64,000 nt of DNA from JBBWZH01 sp035544115 (GTDB lineage Bacteria > Actinomycetota > Actinomycetes > Mycobacteriales > CADCTP01), in assembly GCA_963714145.1 (NCBI GenBank), contig OY970235.1:2480001-2544000 (forward strand). Reading direction: 5' to 3'. Position 1 is the first letter of the stretch, and each line of letters starts with the position of its first letter. Of the stretch, positions 17,202-25,736 are shown one piece after another. A model generated the notes under the pieces. It was not told where the DNA came from, made no database searches, and saw only the letters and a list, made by a program, of their open reading frames with translations. The translations under genes were made by a program, and so were the position numbers.

Positions 17202-18476
17202 TCAGCCGGGCGGGAGGACCGGGGCCGGATCCGGTGCGAGGACCGGCCGGTCGAGGTGCGGCGGGCGGTAGCGGCGCAGGGCGGGGACGGCGAGGGCGAG
17301 GGCAGCGGCGCCGGCGAGGCTGGACAGGCCGCCGATGGTGGCGCTCAGGCCCGGTGTGGTGAGCGAGCCGAGGACGCCGGCGCGGAAGTTGCCGATCTGC
17401 GGGGCGGCGGCACCGACGACGAACTCGGCGGCACTGACCCGGCCGCGGTAGTTGTCCGGGGTGGCCGTCTGCACGATCGTGGTCCGGAAGACCACGCTCA
17501 GCACATCCGCGATGCCGGCGGTCACCAGGCAGCCGAAGGTCAACAGGAAGCCGTCGGCCAGGCCGAAGCCGACCAGGCTCAGGCCCCAGCCGAGCACGCA
17601 GGCCAGCATCGCCCGGCCGGGCCGGCTCACCTGGGAGACCGGGCCGGAGAACGCGGTGCCGACGATCCCGCCGACGGCGACCGCGGCGGTCAGCAGGCCG
17701 AGGGTGCGCGGCGAGCCGCCGAAGCGTTCCGCGTTGATCGCCGGGAACAGCGCGAACGGCATGGCGAGCGCCGTCGCGGACAGATCGGACAGCAGCGCGC
17801 CGAGCACCGCCCGGTCGCCCCGGATGAACCGGAGGCCGTCGCCGACCGCGCGCAGCCCGACCCGGGCCCGGGCGCCGTCCGGTGGCATCGGCGGCACCCG
17901 GGCGATGCCGTACAGGGCGGCCAGGAACGTCACGGCGTCGGCCAGGTAGCAGACCTTGAGCCCGCCGGCCGCGGTGAGCAGGCCGGCCAGCGGCGGCCCG
18001 GCGACCAGGCCGACGTGCATCGACAGCATGCCCAACGCGATGCCGGCCGGCAGCAGCCGCGGCGTCAGCAGCCGCGGCGTGAACGTCCGCCGGGCCGGTC
18101 CGTTGATCGACGCGACCAGGTACTGCGCGCCGACCAGGGCGTACAGCAGCCAGACCGAGCGCAGCCCGGCGAACGCCTGCACGGTGAAGCCGACCGAGAT
18201 CGCGGTCAGCCCGGTGCTGGTGAGCAGCACCAGCTTCCGCCGGTCCACCGCGTCGATGATCGGCCCGCCGAACAGCCCCATGAGCACGGACGGCACCGCC
18301 GCGGCCAGCCCCACCCCACCGACCGCGGCCGACGACCCGGTCAGCGTGTAGACCTGCAGCGCGACCGCGTACGTGGTCATCGTGCTGCCGATCTGCGACA
18401 GCGTGGAGCCGAAGAACAGGCGCCGGAACGCCGGCGACTCGCGCAGCGGGCGAATGTCGAGCAGCAGCCTGGCCAT
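17202..18476 (-). CDS. MFS transporter (EntS/MFS_3-like exporter)
   Basis: The 424-residue protein has about 12 hydrophobic helices. It begins FRRLFFGSTLSQIGSTMTTYAVALQVY and has the loop motif GGPIIDAVDRRKLVLLT between helices 2 and 3, typical of the enterobactin-exporter branch of the major facilitator family. It probably exports a small molecule or drug. The stop lies 24 bases from the YjbR gene end, convergent with it. No regulator is adjacent. Confidence 0.88.
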   Translation of the reverse strand: MARLLLDIRPLRESPAFRRLFFGSTLSQIGSTMTTYAVALQVYTLTGSSAAVGGVGLAAAVPSVLMGLFGGPIIDAVDRRKLVLLTSTGLTAISVGFTVQAFAGLRSVWLLYALVGAQYLVASINGPARRTFTPRLLTPRLLPAGIALGMLSMHVGLVAGPPLAGLLTAAGGLKVCYLADAVTFLAALYGIARVPPMPPDGARARVGLRAVGDGLRFIRGDRAVLGALLSDLSATALAMPFALFPAINAERFGGSPRTLGLLTAAVAVGGIVGTAFSGPVSQVSRPGRAMLACVLGWGLSLVGFGLADGFLLTFGCLVTAGIADVLSVVFRTTIVQTATPDNYRGRVSAAEFVVGAAAPQIGNFRAGVLGSLTTPGLSATIGGLSSLAGAAALALAVPALRRYRPPHLDRPVLAPDPAPVLPPG

Positions 18477-18735
18477 CGGGCCTCCCGGCGGGATCCGGTG
18501 CGATGTGATGCCCCGGCTCGACCCGACCCGGCTCGGCTGCGCCCCGGACTGGCCGGTGGCGGCCGGCCAGACTACCGGTCGGGCCCCGTCCGGCCGCGAC
18601 TGAGTTTTCGCCGGCGGCCCGATCGCGGGACGTTCGCCCGGAGGGCACCGGAGAGTTGCCTGCTGGCCGCATCCGCGGTCGAACCTGGCGGGCGCTCGCT
18701 ACGGTTAGAACTGGTCGCGACGCGAGGGAGCCGCC

Positions 18736-20307
18736 ATGTCTGAGTCACCGTCAGCCGGTCCGGCGGAGGGTATCGGCCGCCGCCGGTTCCTCGCGGTCAC
18801 CGCGGCGGCCGGGATGGCCGGCACCGCTGCCGTCCTCGACCCGGTCTCGTTCGCGTCCGCCAGCCCCGGCCCCGGCACCCCGCCGGGCCAGACGCCGGAC
18901 CAGACAGCGCCGGACCAGACCAGGGTGATCACCGGCCAGCTGCCGGCCGGCGCGCCGGACTGGGTCTACCTGCCGGTGGACATCCCGCACGGGGTGCGCG
19001 AGATCGCGGTGAAGTACAGCTACGACCGGCCCACTCCCCCGCCCGGCCTGGCCGGCAACGCGCTGGACATCGGCATCTTCGACGAGAGCGGCATCGGGCT
19101 GGGCAACGCCGCCGGGTTCCGCGGCTGGTCCGGCGGTTTCCGGGACAGCTTCGCGATCAGCCGGACCGCGGCCACCCCGGGCTACCGGCCCGGGCCGGTC
19201 AACGCCGGCCGCTGGCACGTGATCCTCGGCCCGTACACGGTGGTGCCGGCCGGGCTGAACTATCAGGTCGAGATCACGCTCCGGTTCGGGCCGCCCGGGC
19301 CGGCGTTCGTGCCGAACCCGGCGCCGCGCCGGGCCACCGGCCGCGGCTCCGCCTGGTACCGCGGCGACATGCACCTGCACACCGTGCACTCGGACGGCCA
19401 GCGCACGCCCGCCGAACTGGCCGCCGGCGCCCGCGCCGCACACCTGGACTACATCGTCTCCACCGAGCACAACACGCCGACGGCCAGCGGCATCTGGGGC
19501 GACTTCGCCGGGCCCGACCTGCTGATCATCGACGGCGAGGAGATCACCACCCGGAACGGCCACTACCTCGCCCTCGGCCTGCCGGTGGACACCTGGATCG
19601 ACTGGCGGTACCGCGCCACCGACGGCTCCTTCCTGGAGTTCGCCCGGCAGATCCACCGGCACGGCGGCCTGGTCGTCGCCGCCCACCCGTACTGCCCGTT
19701 CGTCGGCTGCTCCTGGAAGTTCGGCCCCGGCGGGCTGGACGCGGTCGAGGTCTGGAACGGCCCGTGGACAGTGGACGACGAGGTATCGGTCGCCGACTGG
19801 GACAGCACCCTCGCCGAGGGCGCCCGCACCGGGCGCTGGCTGCCGGCGGTCGGCGACAGCGACGCGCACCGCGAGCCGCAGGTGATCGGGCTGCCGCAGA
19901 ACGCGGTCCACGCGGACGACCTGAACCGGAACGCGATCCTGGCCGGGGTCCGCGCCGGCCGGGTCTGGATCGCCGAGTCCGCCGCGGTCGACCTCTCCTT
20001 CGCCTGCACCGCGGGCGGCGCCACGGCCGGCATCGGCGAGCGCCTGCGGGTGGCCGCGGACGCGGTCGTCACCGCGACGGTCACCGTGTCCGGGGCGCCG
20101 GGCAGCGCCGTCCGCCTGATCACCGACGAGGGCCAGATGCTGCTCGCGCCGCTACCCGCCAGCGGCACCGGCACGGTCACCTACCAGACCCGCCCCCGGC
20201 TCGCCCCGTACATCCGCGCCGAGGTCCGCCGCCCCGACCCGGCCACCCCGCTCGGCGTGATGGTCGCGATGACCAACCCGATCTTCCTCGGCCGCCAGCC
20301 CGGCTGA
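18736..20307 (+). CDS. Tat-exported CehA/McbA-type metallohydrolase (PHP domain)
   Basis: The 523-residue protein has a twin-arginine signal (GRRRFLAVTAAAGMAG), an N-terminal beta-sandwich (about 60-195), then a PHP phosphoesterase core (about 205-430). The core carries metal ligands in DMHLHTVHSDG, STEHNTPT, AAHPYCPF and GDSDAH. CehA and McbA hydrolyse carbaryl, but most relatives act on unknown phosphoesters or esters. A beta-rich C-terminal part follows. GAGGGAG precedes the ATG. The Tat route fits a metal cofactor inserted in the cytoplasm. Confidence 0.87.
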   Translation: MSESPSAGPAEGIGRRRFLAVTAAAGMAGTAAVLDPVSFASASPGPGTPPGQTPDQTAPDQTRVITGQLPAGAPDWVYLPVDIPHGVREIAVKYSYDRPTPPPGLAGNALDIGIFDESGIGLGNAAGFRGWSGGFRDSFAISRTAATPGYRPGPVNAGRWHVILGPYTVVPAGLNYQVEITLRFGPPGPAFVPNPAPRRATGRGSAWYRGDMHLHTVHSDGQRTPAELAAGARAAHLDYIVSTEHNTPTASGIWGDFAGPDLLIIDGEEITTRNGHYLALGLPVDTWIDWRYRATDGSFLEFARQIHRHGGLVVAAHPYCPFVGCSWKFGPGGLDAVEVWNGPWTVDDEVSVADWDSTLAEGARTGRWLPAVGDSDAHREPQVIGLPQNAVHADDLNRNAILAGVRAGRVWIAESAAVDLSFACTAGGATAGIGERLRVAADAVVTATVTVSGAPGSAVRLITDEGQMLLAPLPASGTGTVTYQTRPRLAPYIRAEVRRPDPATPLGVMVAMTNPIFLGRQPG

Positions 20308-20350
20308 CCCACGCCGCGTGCCGGGACGCCGACCATGTTGGCTATGTTGA

Positions 20351-20371
20351 GGCGTCCAGCAGTTGGACGCC
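20351..20371 (+). terminator. Hairpin after the PHP hydrolase gene
   Basis: GGCGTCCA and TGGACGCC pair perfectly over 8 bp with a 5-base loop, 44 bases after the stop codon. Confidence 0.5.
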
Positions 20372-20585
20372 CAGCGCCACGAGCGAGGTCGTCGGGCGTG
20401 ACGTGGATCCGCGGCACGGCGTCTCCGCTGGCTCCGTCAGGATCGGCCATTGATCTTGAACACGCTTGATATAGGAGCGTTCACCTGGCCGTTTCGGCAC
20501 AGCCCGAATCCCCACGCCATTCCGCGCCGCCGCTCCTAGCTTCGAGACCGCACTGAGCCGTCGGGTGCTCGGTGAAGGGAGCGGC

Positions 20586-21023
20586 ATGAACAAGATCTGG
20601 AACATGCGGCGACAACTCGCGCGGCCATGGGTCGCAGCGCGGGTCATGGCGGCGATAGCGCTGCCGCTGGGCCTGCTCGGCGTCGGCGTACAGCCGGCAG
20701 CAGCCGGTATGGGCTGCGTGAAAACAATTGGGGCATACACAAAGGGACAGCTGTGCGATACGCAGACGCTGGATGTCACGCACACCGAGAACGGACTGCG
20801 GGAGGTCTTCATCCTCGGTGAGGACCATGCGGTTTGGCACATCTGGCAGCGCTTCTCCGGGGACCGCAATTACAGCGGCTGGCAGAGCCTCGGTGGCTAC
20901 GCGATCGCGGGGGTGCGGATCTACCCGGTGGGAAACCTGATCATCGAGGTAACCGGGAGTGACAGTCTGCCATGGTGCAACAACTGGAGCCCGTCATCTT
21001 GGTCCGGGTGGTACCGGTGCTGA
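20586..21023 (+). CDS. Small secreted protein with a single PLL-like lectin blade
   Basis: The 145-residue exported protein has a signal peptide to about residue 40 (ending in the PAAAG region). The mature part reads REVFILGEDHAVWHIWQRF and then YSGWQSLGG. This is the repeat signature of PLL/tachylectin-like sugar-binding propellers (V-F-x-x-G-x-D-x-x-x-W-H-x-W-Q, W-S-G-W-x-S-L-G-G). Known proteins carry five to seven blades; here one complete blade and part of another are present, so it may assemble as an oligomer. Three or four Cys may form disulfides. GAAGGGAG precedes the ATG. Confidence 0.65.
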   Translation: MNKIWNMRRQLARPWVAARVMAAIALPLGLLGVGVQPAAAGMGCVKTIGAYTKGQLCDTQTLDVTHTENGLREVFILGEDHAVWHIWQRFSGDRNYSGWQSLGGYAIAGVRIYPVGNLIIEVTGSDSLPWCNNWSPSSWSGWYRC

Positions 21024-21230
21024 CGGTGCCGGTGCCAGGTCGGGGCCGGCGGCATTGCAACCTCCGGCTACCCGACGTTGTCGTTGCGCCCGACCGGTAC
21101 GGCGTTCGCTGGCTCACTCTCGGCTGAGCCGCCGCGGGTGCGCAGGCCGGACCGGACGGGCGCTCTCGCTGGGCGGCTGGCTCCTCGATGGGCCGCCGCG
21201 ACGGGTGGTCGGCAAATGTCGAGGGCAGTG

Positions 21231-22277
21231 TCAGCCGACCGGTAGGCGGACCACGAAGCGGCAGCCGGGGCCGGCGTTCTCGACGGCGATCTCGCCGGAG
21301 TGCGCCTCCACCAGGCCGCGGGCGATCGCCAGCCCGAGCCCGGCGCCGCCGTCCGGGTCGGCGTCCGGGGCGGCGTCCGCGGCGGGCTGGCGGGGTGACC
21401 GGGCCGCCTCGCCACGGAACGCCACCTCGAAGACCCGGGACAGGTCGGCCTCCGGGATGCCGCCGCAGGCGTCCTGAACGGCCAGCCAGGCGCGGTCGCC
21501 GTCGGCGCCGGCGGCCAGCACCACGGCCGCGTCCGACGGGGTGTGCCGGATCGCGTTGGCCAGCAGGTTGCGTACCACCCGGCCGAGCTCGGCGTCGCTG
21601 GCCCGGACCGTCGGCCAGGAGCCGGCGCGGTCCGCGACGATCCGGACCCGCTTGGCCGCGGCGGCCGGGGCGGTGGCGGCGACCGCGTCCGAGACCAGGT
21701 CGCCGAGCGACACCGCGTCCAGGTGCAGCCGCAGCGCGCCGGCCTGGATCCGGGACAGCTCGAACAGGTCGTCCACCATCGCGGCCAGCCGCTCGGTCTC
21801 CCGCCGGATGCCGGCGTGGTAGGCGGCGACCTGGCCGGGCTCGTCGACCACGCCGTCCTCGAGCGCCTCGGCCATCGCCCGCAGCCCGGCCAGCGGGGTG
21901 CGCAGGTCGTGGGAGACCCAGGCGACCAGCTCGCGCCGGCTGGCCTCCAGCGCCTCCTGCTTGGCCAGTGCCTCCTGCTGCCAGACGCTGCGCCGGGCCA
22001 GCCGCCGGCCCAGCGGCAGCGCGGCCAGCAGCGCGATCACCCCGGCCACCATCGCGACCAGCAGCACCACGCCCAGGTCGTGGGTGGACAGGAACATCGC
22101 GTACGCGGTGCCGACCAGCCCGGCGGCCAGCGCCAGCACGCCGGCAAGCGCGACCACCATGACGCTCGCGGTGATCGAACGGCGGTCCAGGGCGCGCAGC
22201 AGCGCCGCGCCGACGAGCACGACCGGGGTGGCGCAGCCGGCGGTGATCGCCGCGATCTGCAGCAGGTTCGTGATCAA
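21231..22277 (-). CDS. Sensor histidine kinase
   Basis: The 348-residue kinase has three N-terminal membrane helices and almost no extracytoplasmic domain, then a HisKA helix with His123 in WVSHDLRTPLAG and a HATPase domain with NLLANAIRHTP (N box) and GAGLGLAIARGLVEAHSG (G2 box). The short sensor region suggests it senses within the membrane. The TTG start at 22277 overlaps the regulator stop as TTGA, so translation is coupled to the response regulator gene. Confidence 0.92.
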   Translation of the reverse strand: MITNLLQIAAITAGCATPVVLVGAALLRALDRRSITASVMVVALAGVLALAAGLVGTAYAMFLSTHDLGVVLLVAMVAGVIALLAALPLGRRLARRSVWQQEALAKQEALEASRRELVAWVSHDLRTPLAGLRAMAEALEDGVVDEPGQVAAYHAGIRRETERLAAMVDDLFELSRIQAGALRLHLDAVSLGDLVSDAVAATAPAAAAKRVRIVADRAGSWPTVRASDAELGRVVRNLLANAIRHTPSDAAVVLAAGADGDRAWLAVQDACGGIPEADLSRVFEVAFRGEAARSPRQPAADAAPDADPDGGAGLGLAIARGLVEAHSGEIAVENAGPGCRFVVRLPVG

Positions 22278-22999
22278 GCCGGCCCGCCCGCGGGCTGGCC
22301 GACCGGGTCGTACCGGTAGCCGACACCCCAGACGGTGACGATCCGGCGCGGGGCGCCCGGCGCCGGCTCGATCTTCTCCCGCAGCCGGCGGACGTGCACG
22401 GTCACCGTCGACTGGTCGCCGAACGACCAGCCCCAGACCTTCTCCAGCAGGTCGACCCGGCCGAACGCCTGGCGCGGGTGGGCCAGCAGGAACGCCAGCA
22501 GGTCGAACTCCCGGACGGTCAGCGCCAGATCCCGGCCGGCGAGCCGGGCCAGCCGGGCGCCGGTGTCCACGGTCAGGTCACCGTCCACCAGCGGGCCGGG
22601 GACCGGCCCGGACGGCGGGCCGGGCCGGCCGGCCGCCCGGCGCAGCACCGACTGCACCCGCAGGGTCAGCTCACGCGGCGAGAACGGCTTGGTCACGTAG
22701 TCGTCGGCGCCGAGCTCCAGGCCGACCACCCGGTCGGCCTCCTCGCCGAGCGCGGTCAGCATGATGATCGGCACCGGGGCGGCCGCGCGCAGCCGCTGGC
22801 AGACCTCCAGCCCGGACATCCCGGGCAGCATCAGGTCGAGTACCACCAGGTCCGGGGGGTCGACGAGGCCGCGGGCCAGCGCGGCCGCCCCGTCCGCGAT
22901 CACCTCGACGACCAGCCCGGCCCGCTCCAGGTAGCGGCGCACCACATCGCTGACCGTCGGATCGTCCTCGACCACCAGCACCCGCGCCGGACTCTGCAC
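22274..22999 (-). CDS. OmpR/PhoB-family response regulator
   Basis: The 241-residue protein has a receiver domain (phospho-acceptor Asp55 in LVVLDLMLPG, acidic pair EDD at 11-13, Lys in VTKPFSP) and a C-terminal winged helix (LTVREFDLLAFLLAHP ... VTVHVRRLREKIE ... VWGVGYRYD). It should be phosphorylated by the kinase encoded immediately downstream with a 4-base overlap. GTG start at 22999. Direct repeats upstream may be autoregulatory sites. Confidence 0.94.
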   Translation of the reverse strand: MQSPARVLVVEDDPTVSDVVRRYLERAGLVVEVIADGAAALARGLVDPPDLVVLDLMLPGMSGLEVCQRLRAAAPVPIIMLTALGEEADRVVGLELGADDYVTKPFSPRELTLRVQSVLRRAAGRPGPPSGPVPGPLVDGDLTVDTGARLARLAGRDLALTVREFDLLAFLLAHPRQAFGRVDLLEKVWGWSFGDQSTVTVHVRRLREKIEPAPGAPRRIVTVWGVGYRYDPVGQPAGGPA

Positions 23000-23043
23000 G
23001 CACCGAGCGTAGGCGGGCCGCCGGCCGCCCCGGGCCGGCGTTC

Positions 23044-23123
23044 GCGATCGGTAAGGAAGCTCGGGTAGGGAACCAGCGCTCGGCCTGCCAGCGCTCGGGG
23101 CCAGGACCGGCGATCGGCAAGGA
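23044..23123. promoter_or_regulatory. Direct repeats upstream of the two-component operon (gap 23000-23333)
   Basis: GCGATCGGTAAGGA (23044-23057) and GCGATCGGCAAGGA (23110-23123) match at 13 of 14 positions. Between them CCAGCGCTCGG occurs twice, and a further GGTAGGGAA follows the first copy. OmpR-type regulators often bind direct repeats, so autoregulation is possible. The 334-base gap from 23000 to 23333 holds no gene. Confidence 0.35.
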
Positions 23124-23333
23124 TCTCAGCAGGAGCCGAGTTCGGTCAGCCGGCCGGTCCAGGCGTACGCGGATCTGATCCAGACCAGCCGGAGCCCGAC
23201 CAGCGCGCGGCCAGCCGTAAACCCAGCCGGGCGAGCCGGACCCCGGGCCGTGGTGGCCGGGGCGCGGAGCCGATGATGTCCACGGCCCGGCCGCGGCACC
23301 CAGCCGGCCGGGTGACCCCTAGGGTGGGACAAC

Positions 23334-24707
23334 GTGCGCTTCGTGTTCAGTCCCCCGGCCGACGCGGCCTCCGCGCTGCTCACCCTGCCCTGGCGCGAGC
23401 CGCTGGAGGAATGGCAGGACGACCGGCTGGTGCAGATCCGGCAGCGCGGGTTGTCCCGGCACGTGGTCCGGTTCGTGGCCGAGGCCGGTGAGGTCTTCGC
23501 GGTCAAGGAGCTGAACGCGCGGCTGGCCCGGCGGGAGTACCAGCTGCTGCGGCAGCTCGAGCAGCTGGGCATCCCGGCGGTCGAGGTGCTGGGCATCGTG
23601 GTAGATCGCCCGGACGACCTGGACGCGGTGCTGGTCACCCGGTTCCTGGACCGCTCCAGCTCGTACCGGGCGCTGTTCGCCAACCCGCGCGGCCGGCAGC
23701 CGGCCGACCGGCTGCTGGACGCGCAGGTCGAGCTGCTGGTCCGGCTGCACCTGGCCGGTTTCATGTGGGGCGACTGCTCGCTGTCCAACACGCTGTTCCG
23801 GCTGGACGCCGGCGCGCTCTCGGCCTACCTGGTGGACGCGGAGACCGCGGAGATGCACCCGAGCCTGTCCGACGGGCAGCGCGAGTACGACATCGGGATG
23901 GCCCAGGAGCGGGTCGGCGGCGAGCTGTTCGACCTGCAGGCCGGCGGGCTGCTGCCGCCCGACGTGGACCCGATCGAGACCGCCGACGAGTTGGGCCGCC
24001 GGTACGACGGACTGTGGAACGAGCTGACCGCGGAGGAGACGCTGCTGCCGGCCGAGCAGCGGTACCGGATCGCCGCCCGGGTGCAGCGGCTGAACGACCT
24101 GGGCTTCGACGTGGACGAGGTGGAGCTGGTCGAGGCCGGCGAGGGCAGCCGGCTGCGGCTGCACACCCGGGTCGCCGAGCCCGGCCACCACCGCCGGCTG
24201 CTGTTCGCCCGCACCGGCCTGGACGCGGAGGAGAACCAGGCCCGCCGGCTGCTGACCGACATCGCCAGCTACCGCGGCTACCTGGAGCAGACGGCCCGCC
24301 GTCCGGTGCCCGACGCCGTCGCCGCGAACCGCTGGCTGGTGGACATCTACGACCCGGTGATCGCGGCCATCCCGGCCGAGCTGGCCGACCGGCTGGACCC
24401 GGCCGAGGTCTTCCACGAGATCCTGGAGCACCGCTGGTTCATGTCCGAGGCGGCCGGCCAGGACATCGGCACCACGGCGGCGACCAAGGACTACATCGCC
24501 AGCATCCTGCCCAGCGTCCCGGACAACCTGCTGATCAGCGCCAGCCAGGCCGACCTCGGCCCGGACGACCTCCTCGCCGTCGACGACCTCCTCGACACCG
24601 ACGGGGAGACCGACGGGGACACCGACCCGGACGACGACCCTGCGGCCGGGCCGGCCCGGCCGCAGGACACCGAGCCCGCGGACGTCTGGCTCCGGCCGAG
24701 ACCGTGA
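23334..24707 (+). CDS. DUF4032 protein with a lipopolysaccharide-kinase-like domain
   Basis: The 457-residue soluble protein begins with a kinase-like fold (about 40-200): a Lys in EVFAVKELNARL, then LHLAGFMWGDCSLSNTLF, where the D-x-x-x-x-N catalytic loop of the Kdo/LPS kinase family is visible, and YLVDAETAEMHPSL in the position of the DFG Asp. The DUF4032 part (about 225-400) contains ILEHRWFMSEAAGQDIGTT. An acidic tail follows. It is widespread in actinobacteria; the substrate is unknown. Starts at GTG. Confidence 0.85.
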   Translation: MRFVFSPPADAASALLTLPWREPLEEWQDDRLVQIRQRGLSRHVVRFVAEAGEVFAVKELNARLARREYQLLRQLEQLGIPAVEVLGIVVDRPDDLDAVLVTRFLDRSSSYRALFANPRGRQPADRLLDAQVELLVRLHLAGFMWGDCSLSNTLFRLDAGALSAYLVDAETAEMHPSLSDGQREYDIGMAQERVGGELFDLQAGGLLPPDVDPIETADELGRRYDGLWNELTAEETLLPAEQRYRIAARVQRLNDLGFDVDEVELVEAGEGSRLRLHTRVAEPGHHRRLLFARTGLDAEENQARRLLTDIASYRGYLEQTARRPVPDAVAANRWLVDIYDPVIAAIPAELADRLDPAEVFHEILEHRWFMSEAAGQDIGTTAATKDYIASILPSVPDNLLISASQADLGPDDLLAVDDLLDTDGETDGDTDPDDDPAAGPARPQDTEPADVWLRPRP

Positions 24708-24729
24708 CCCGGGCGGCGGTGCGATCCCG

Positions 24730-24766
24730 ACCGGGCCGGCCGCCGGCGGTCGGCGGCCGGCCCGGT
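24730..24766. terminator. 16-bp hairpin between convergent genes
   Basis: The arms 24730-24745 and 24751-24766 are perfectly complementary with a 5-base loop. It sits between the DUF4032 stop and the convergent secreted-protein stop and can serve both strands. Confidence 0.75.
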
Positions 24767-24783
24767 ACCCCCCGGGGCCGGGG

Positions 24784-25620
24784 TCAGATGGTGAACCACT
24801 CCCCGGTGACCAGCTCGTACCCGCCGGTGCTGCTCCCGTGGATCCGGTACGACGCGCCGTGCGGGACGCCGTTCACGGTCTTCAGCCACTTGTAGTACCA
24901 GCCGCCCCAGCCGCCGGGCCCGACCGGGAACGTCCCGCTCTGCTGCCAGCCGAGGCTGTTGAACCGCTGGTTGTACGCGTAGTCCAGGGTCAGCGTCTTG
25001 GTGGCGCTGGCGTTGCAGCCGGCGAAGCCGACCGCCCGGCGGGTCTCGAAGCTGGAGATGCCGCCGACGTACTGGGTGTTCGAACCGGACGGGTAGGCCA
25101 CGCCGTCCTTGTTGGACCAGAGCCCGACCCCGGCCCAGTCCGAGATGTCCCCGAACAGCCGGGCCTGGCAGGACGCGACGCTGTTCGGCAGCGCCGCGTT
25201 CGGCGGCAGGCTGCCGGCCCGGACCGCCGCCGGCCGGCCCAGCTCGGCGGCCTCGGCCGCCTGCAGGGTGGCCAGCGCGGTCGGGGCGGCTGCGCCGCGG
25301 CCGGCCAGCGTCAGGTACATCTCCTGCGAGGTGAGCCGCTGCGCGAGCAGCGCCGGCACCGGCGAGGACGGCCCGCGCATCGAGCCGGACGCGAACAGGG
25401 CGATCGCCGGCCGGGCGGCCGGCCCGGCGACGTTGACGAACACCACGGTCACGCCGTTGCTGGTCACCCGGGCGAGCTCGCCCGTTGCCGCGACGCCGGT
25501 CGGGGCGCCGGCCGGGGCGGCCGGAGCGGCGGTCGCGGAGCCGGCCGAGATGCCGAGCGCGCCGGCCGCGACGGCCGCACCGAGCAGCATCCGGCCGAAC
25601 CCGCGTGTGCTGTACCTCAT
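24784..25620 (-). CDS. Secreted protein of unknown function
   Basis: The 278-residue exported protein has a signal peptide to about residue 32 (GRMLLGAAVAAGALGISAGSATAAPAA). The first half is Ala/Leu-rich with hydrophobic strands (GVTVVFVNVAGPAARPAIALFASGS). The second half is Trp/Gly/Asn-rich with two Cys (ASCQARLFGDISDWAGVGLW ... VGFAGCNAS), suggesting one disulfide and a carbohydrate- or wall-binding beta domain. GGAGGAG lies three bases before the ATG. It follows the XRE-NB-ARC-TPR gene by 117 bases on the same strand, so co-transcription is possible. Confidence 0.75.
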   Translation of the reverse strand: MRYSTRGFGRMLLGAAVAAGALGISAGSATAAPAAPAGAPTGVAATGELARVTSNGVTVVFVNVAGPAARPAIALFASGSMRGPSSPVPALLAQRLTSQEMYLTLAGRGAAAPTALATLQAAEAAELGRPAAVRAGSLPPNAALPNSVASCQARLFGDISDWAGVGLWSNKDGVAYPSGSNTQYVGGISSFETRRAVGFAGCNASATKTLTLDYAYNQRFNSLGWQQSGTFPVGPGGWGGWYYKWLKTVNGVPHGASYRIHGSSTGGYELVTGEWFTI

Positions 25621-25736
25621 GGTCTCCTCCGTCATCTGGCCGTTCGGGCCGGGATCGGCCCAGGCCGCTGGACGGACGAGAGCGTGGTCGTGCCGCCGCC
25701 GGTGGCGCCCCGGATGTCAGCCGGGACCGGACAGGA

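Noticed and set aside
16095..18743. 882-codon plus-strand frame across the YjbR and MFS genes
   Set aside because: Arg/Gln/Gly-rich shadow of genes in other frames; no start signal or domain.
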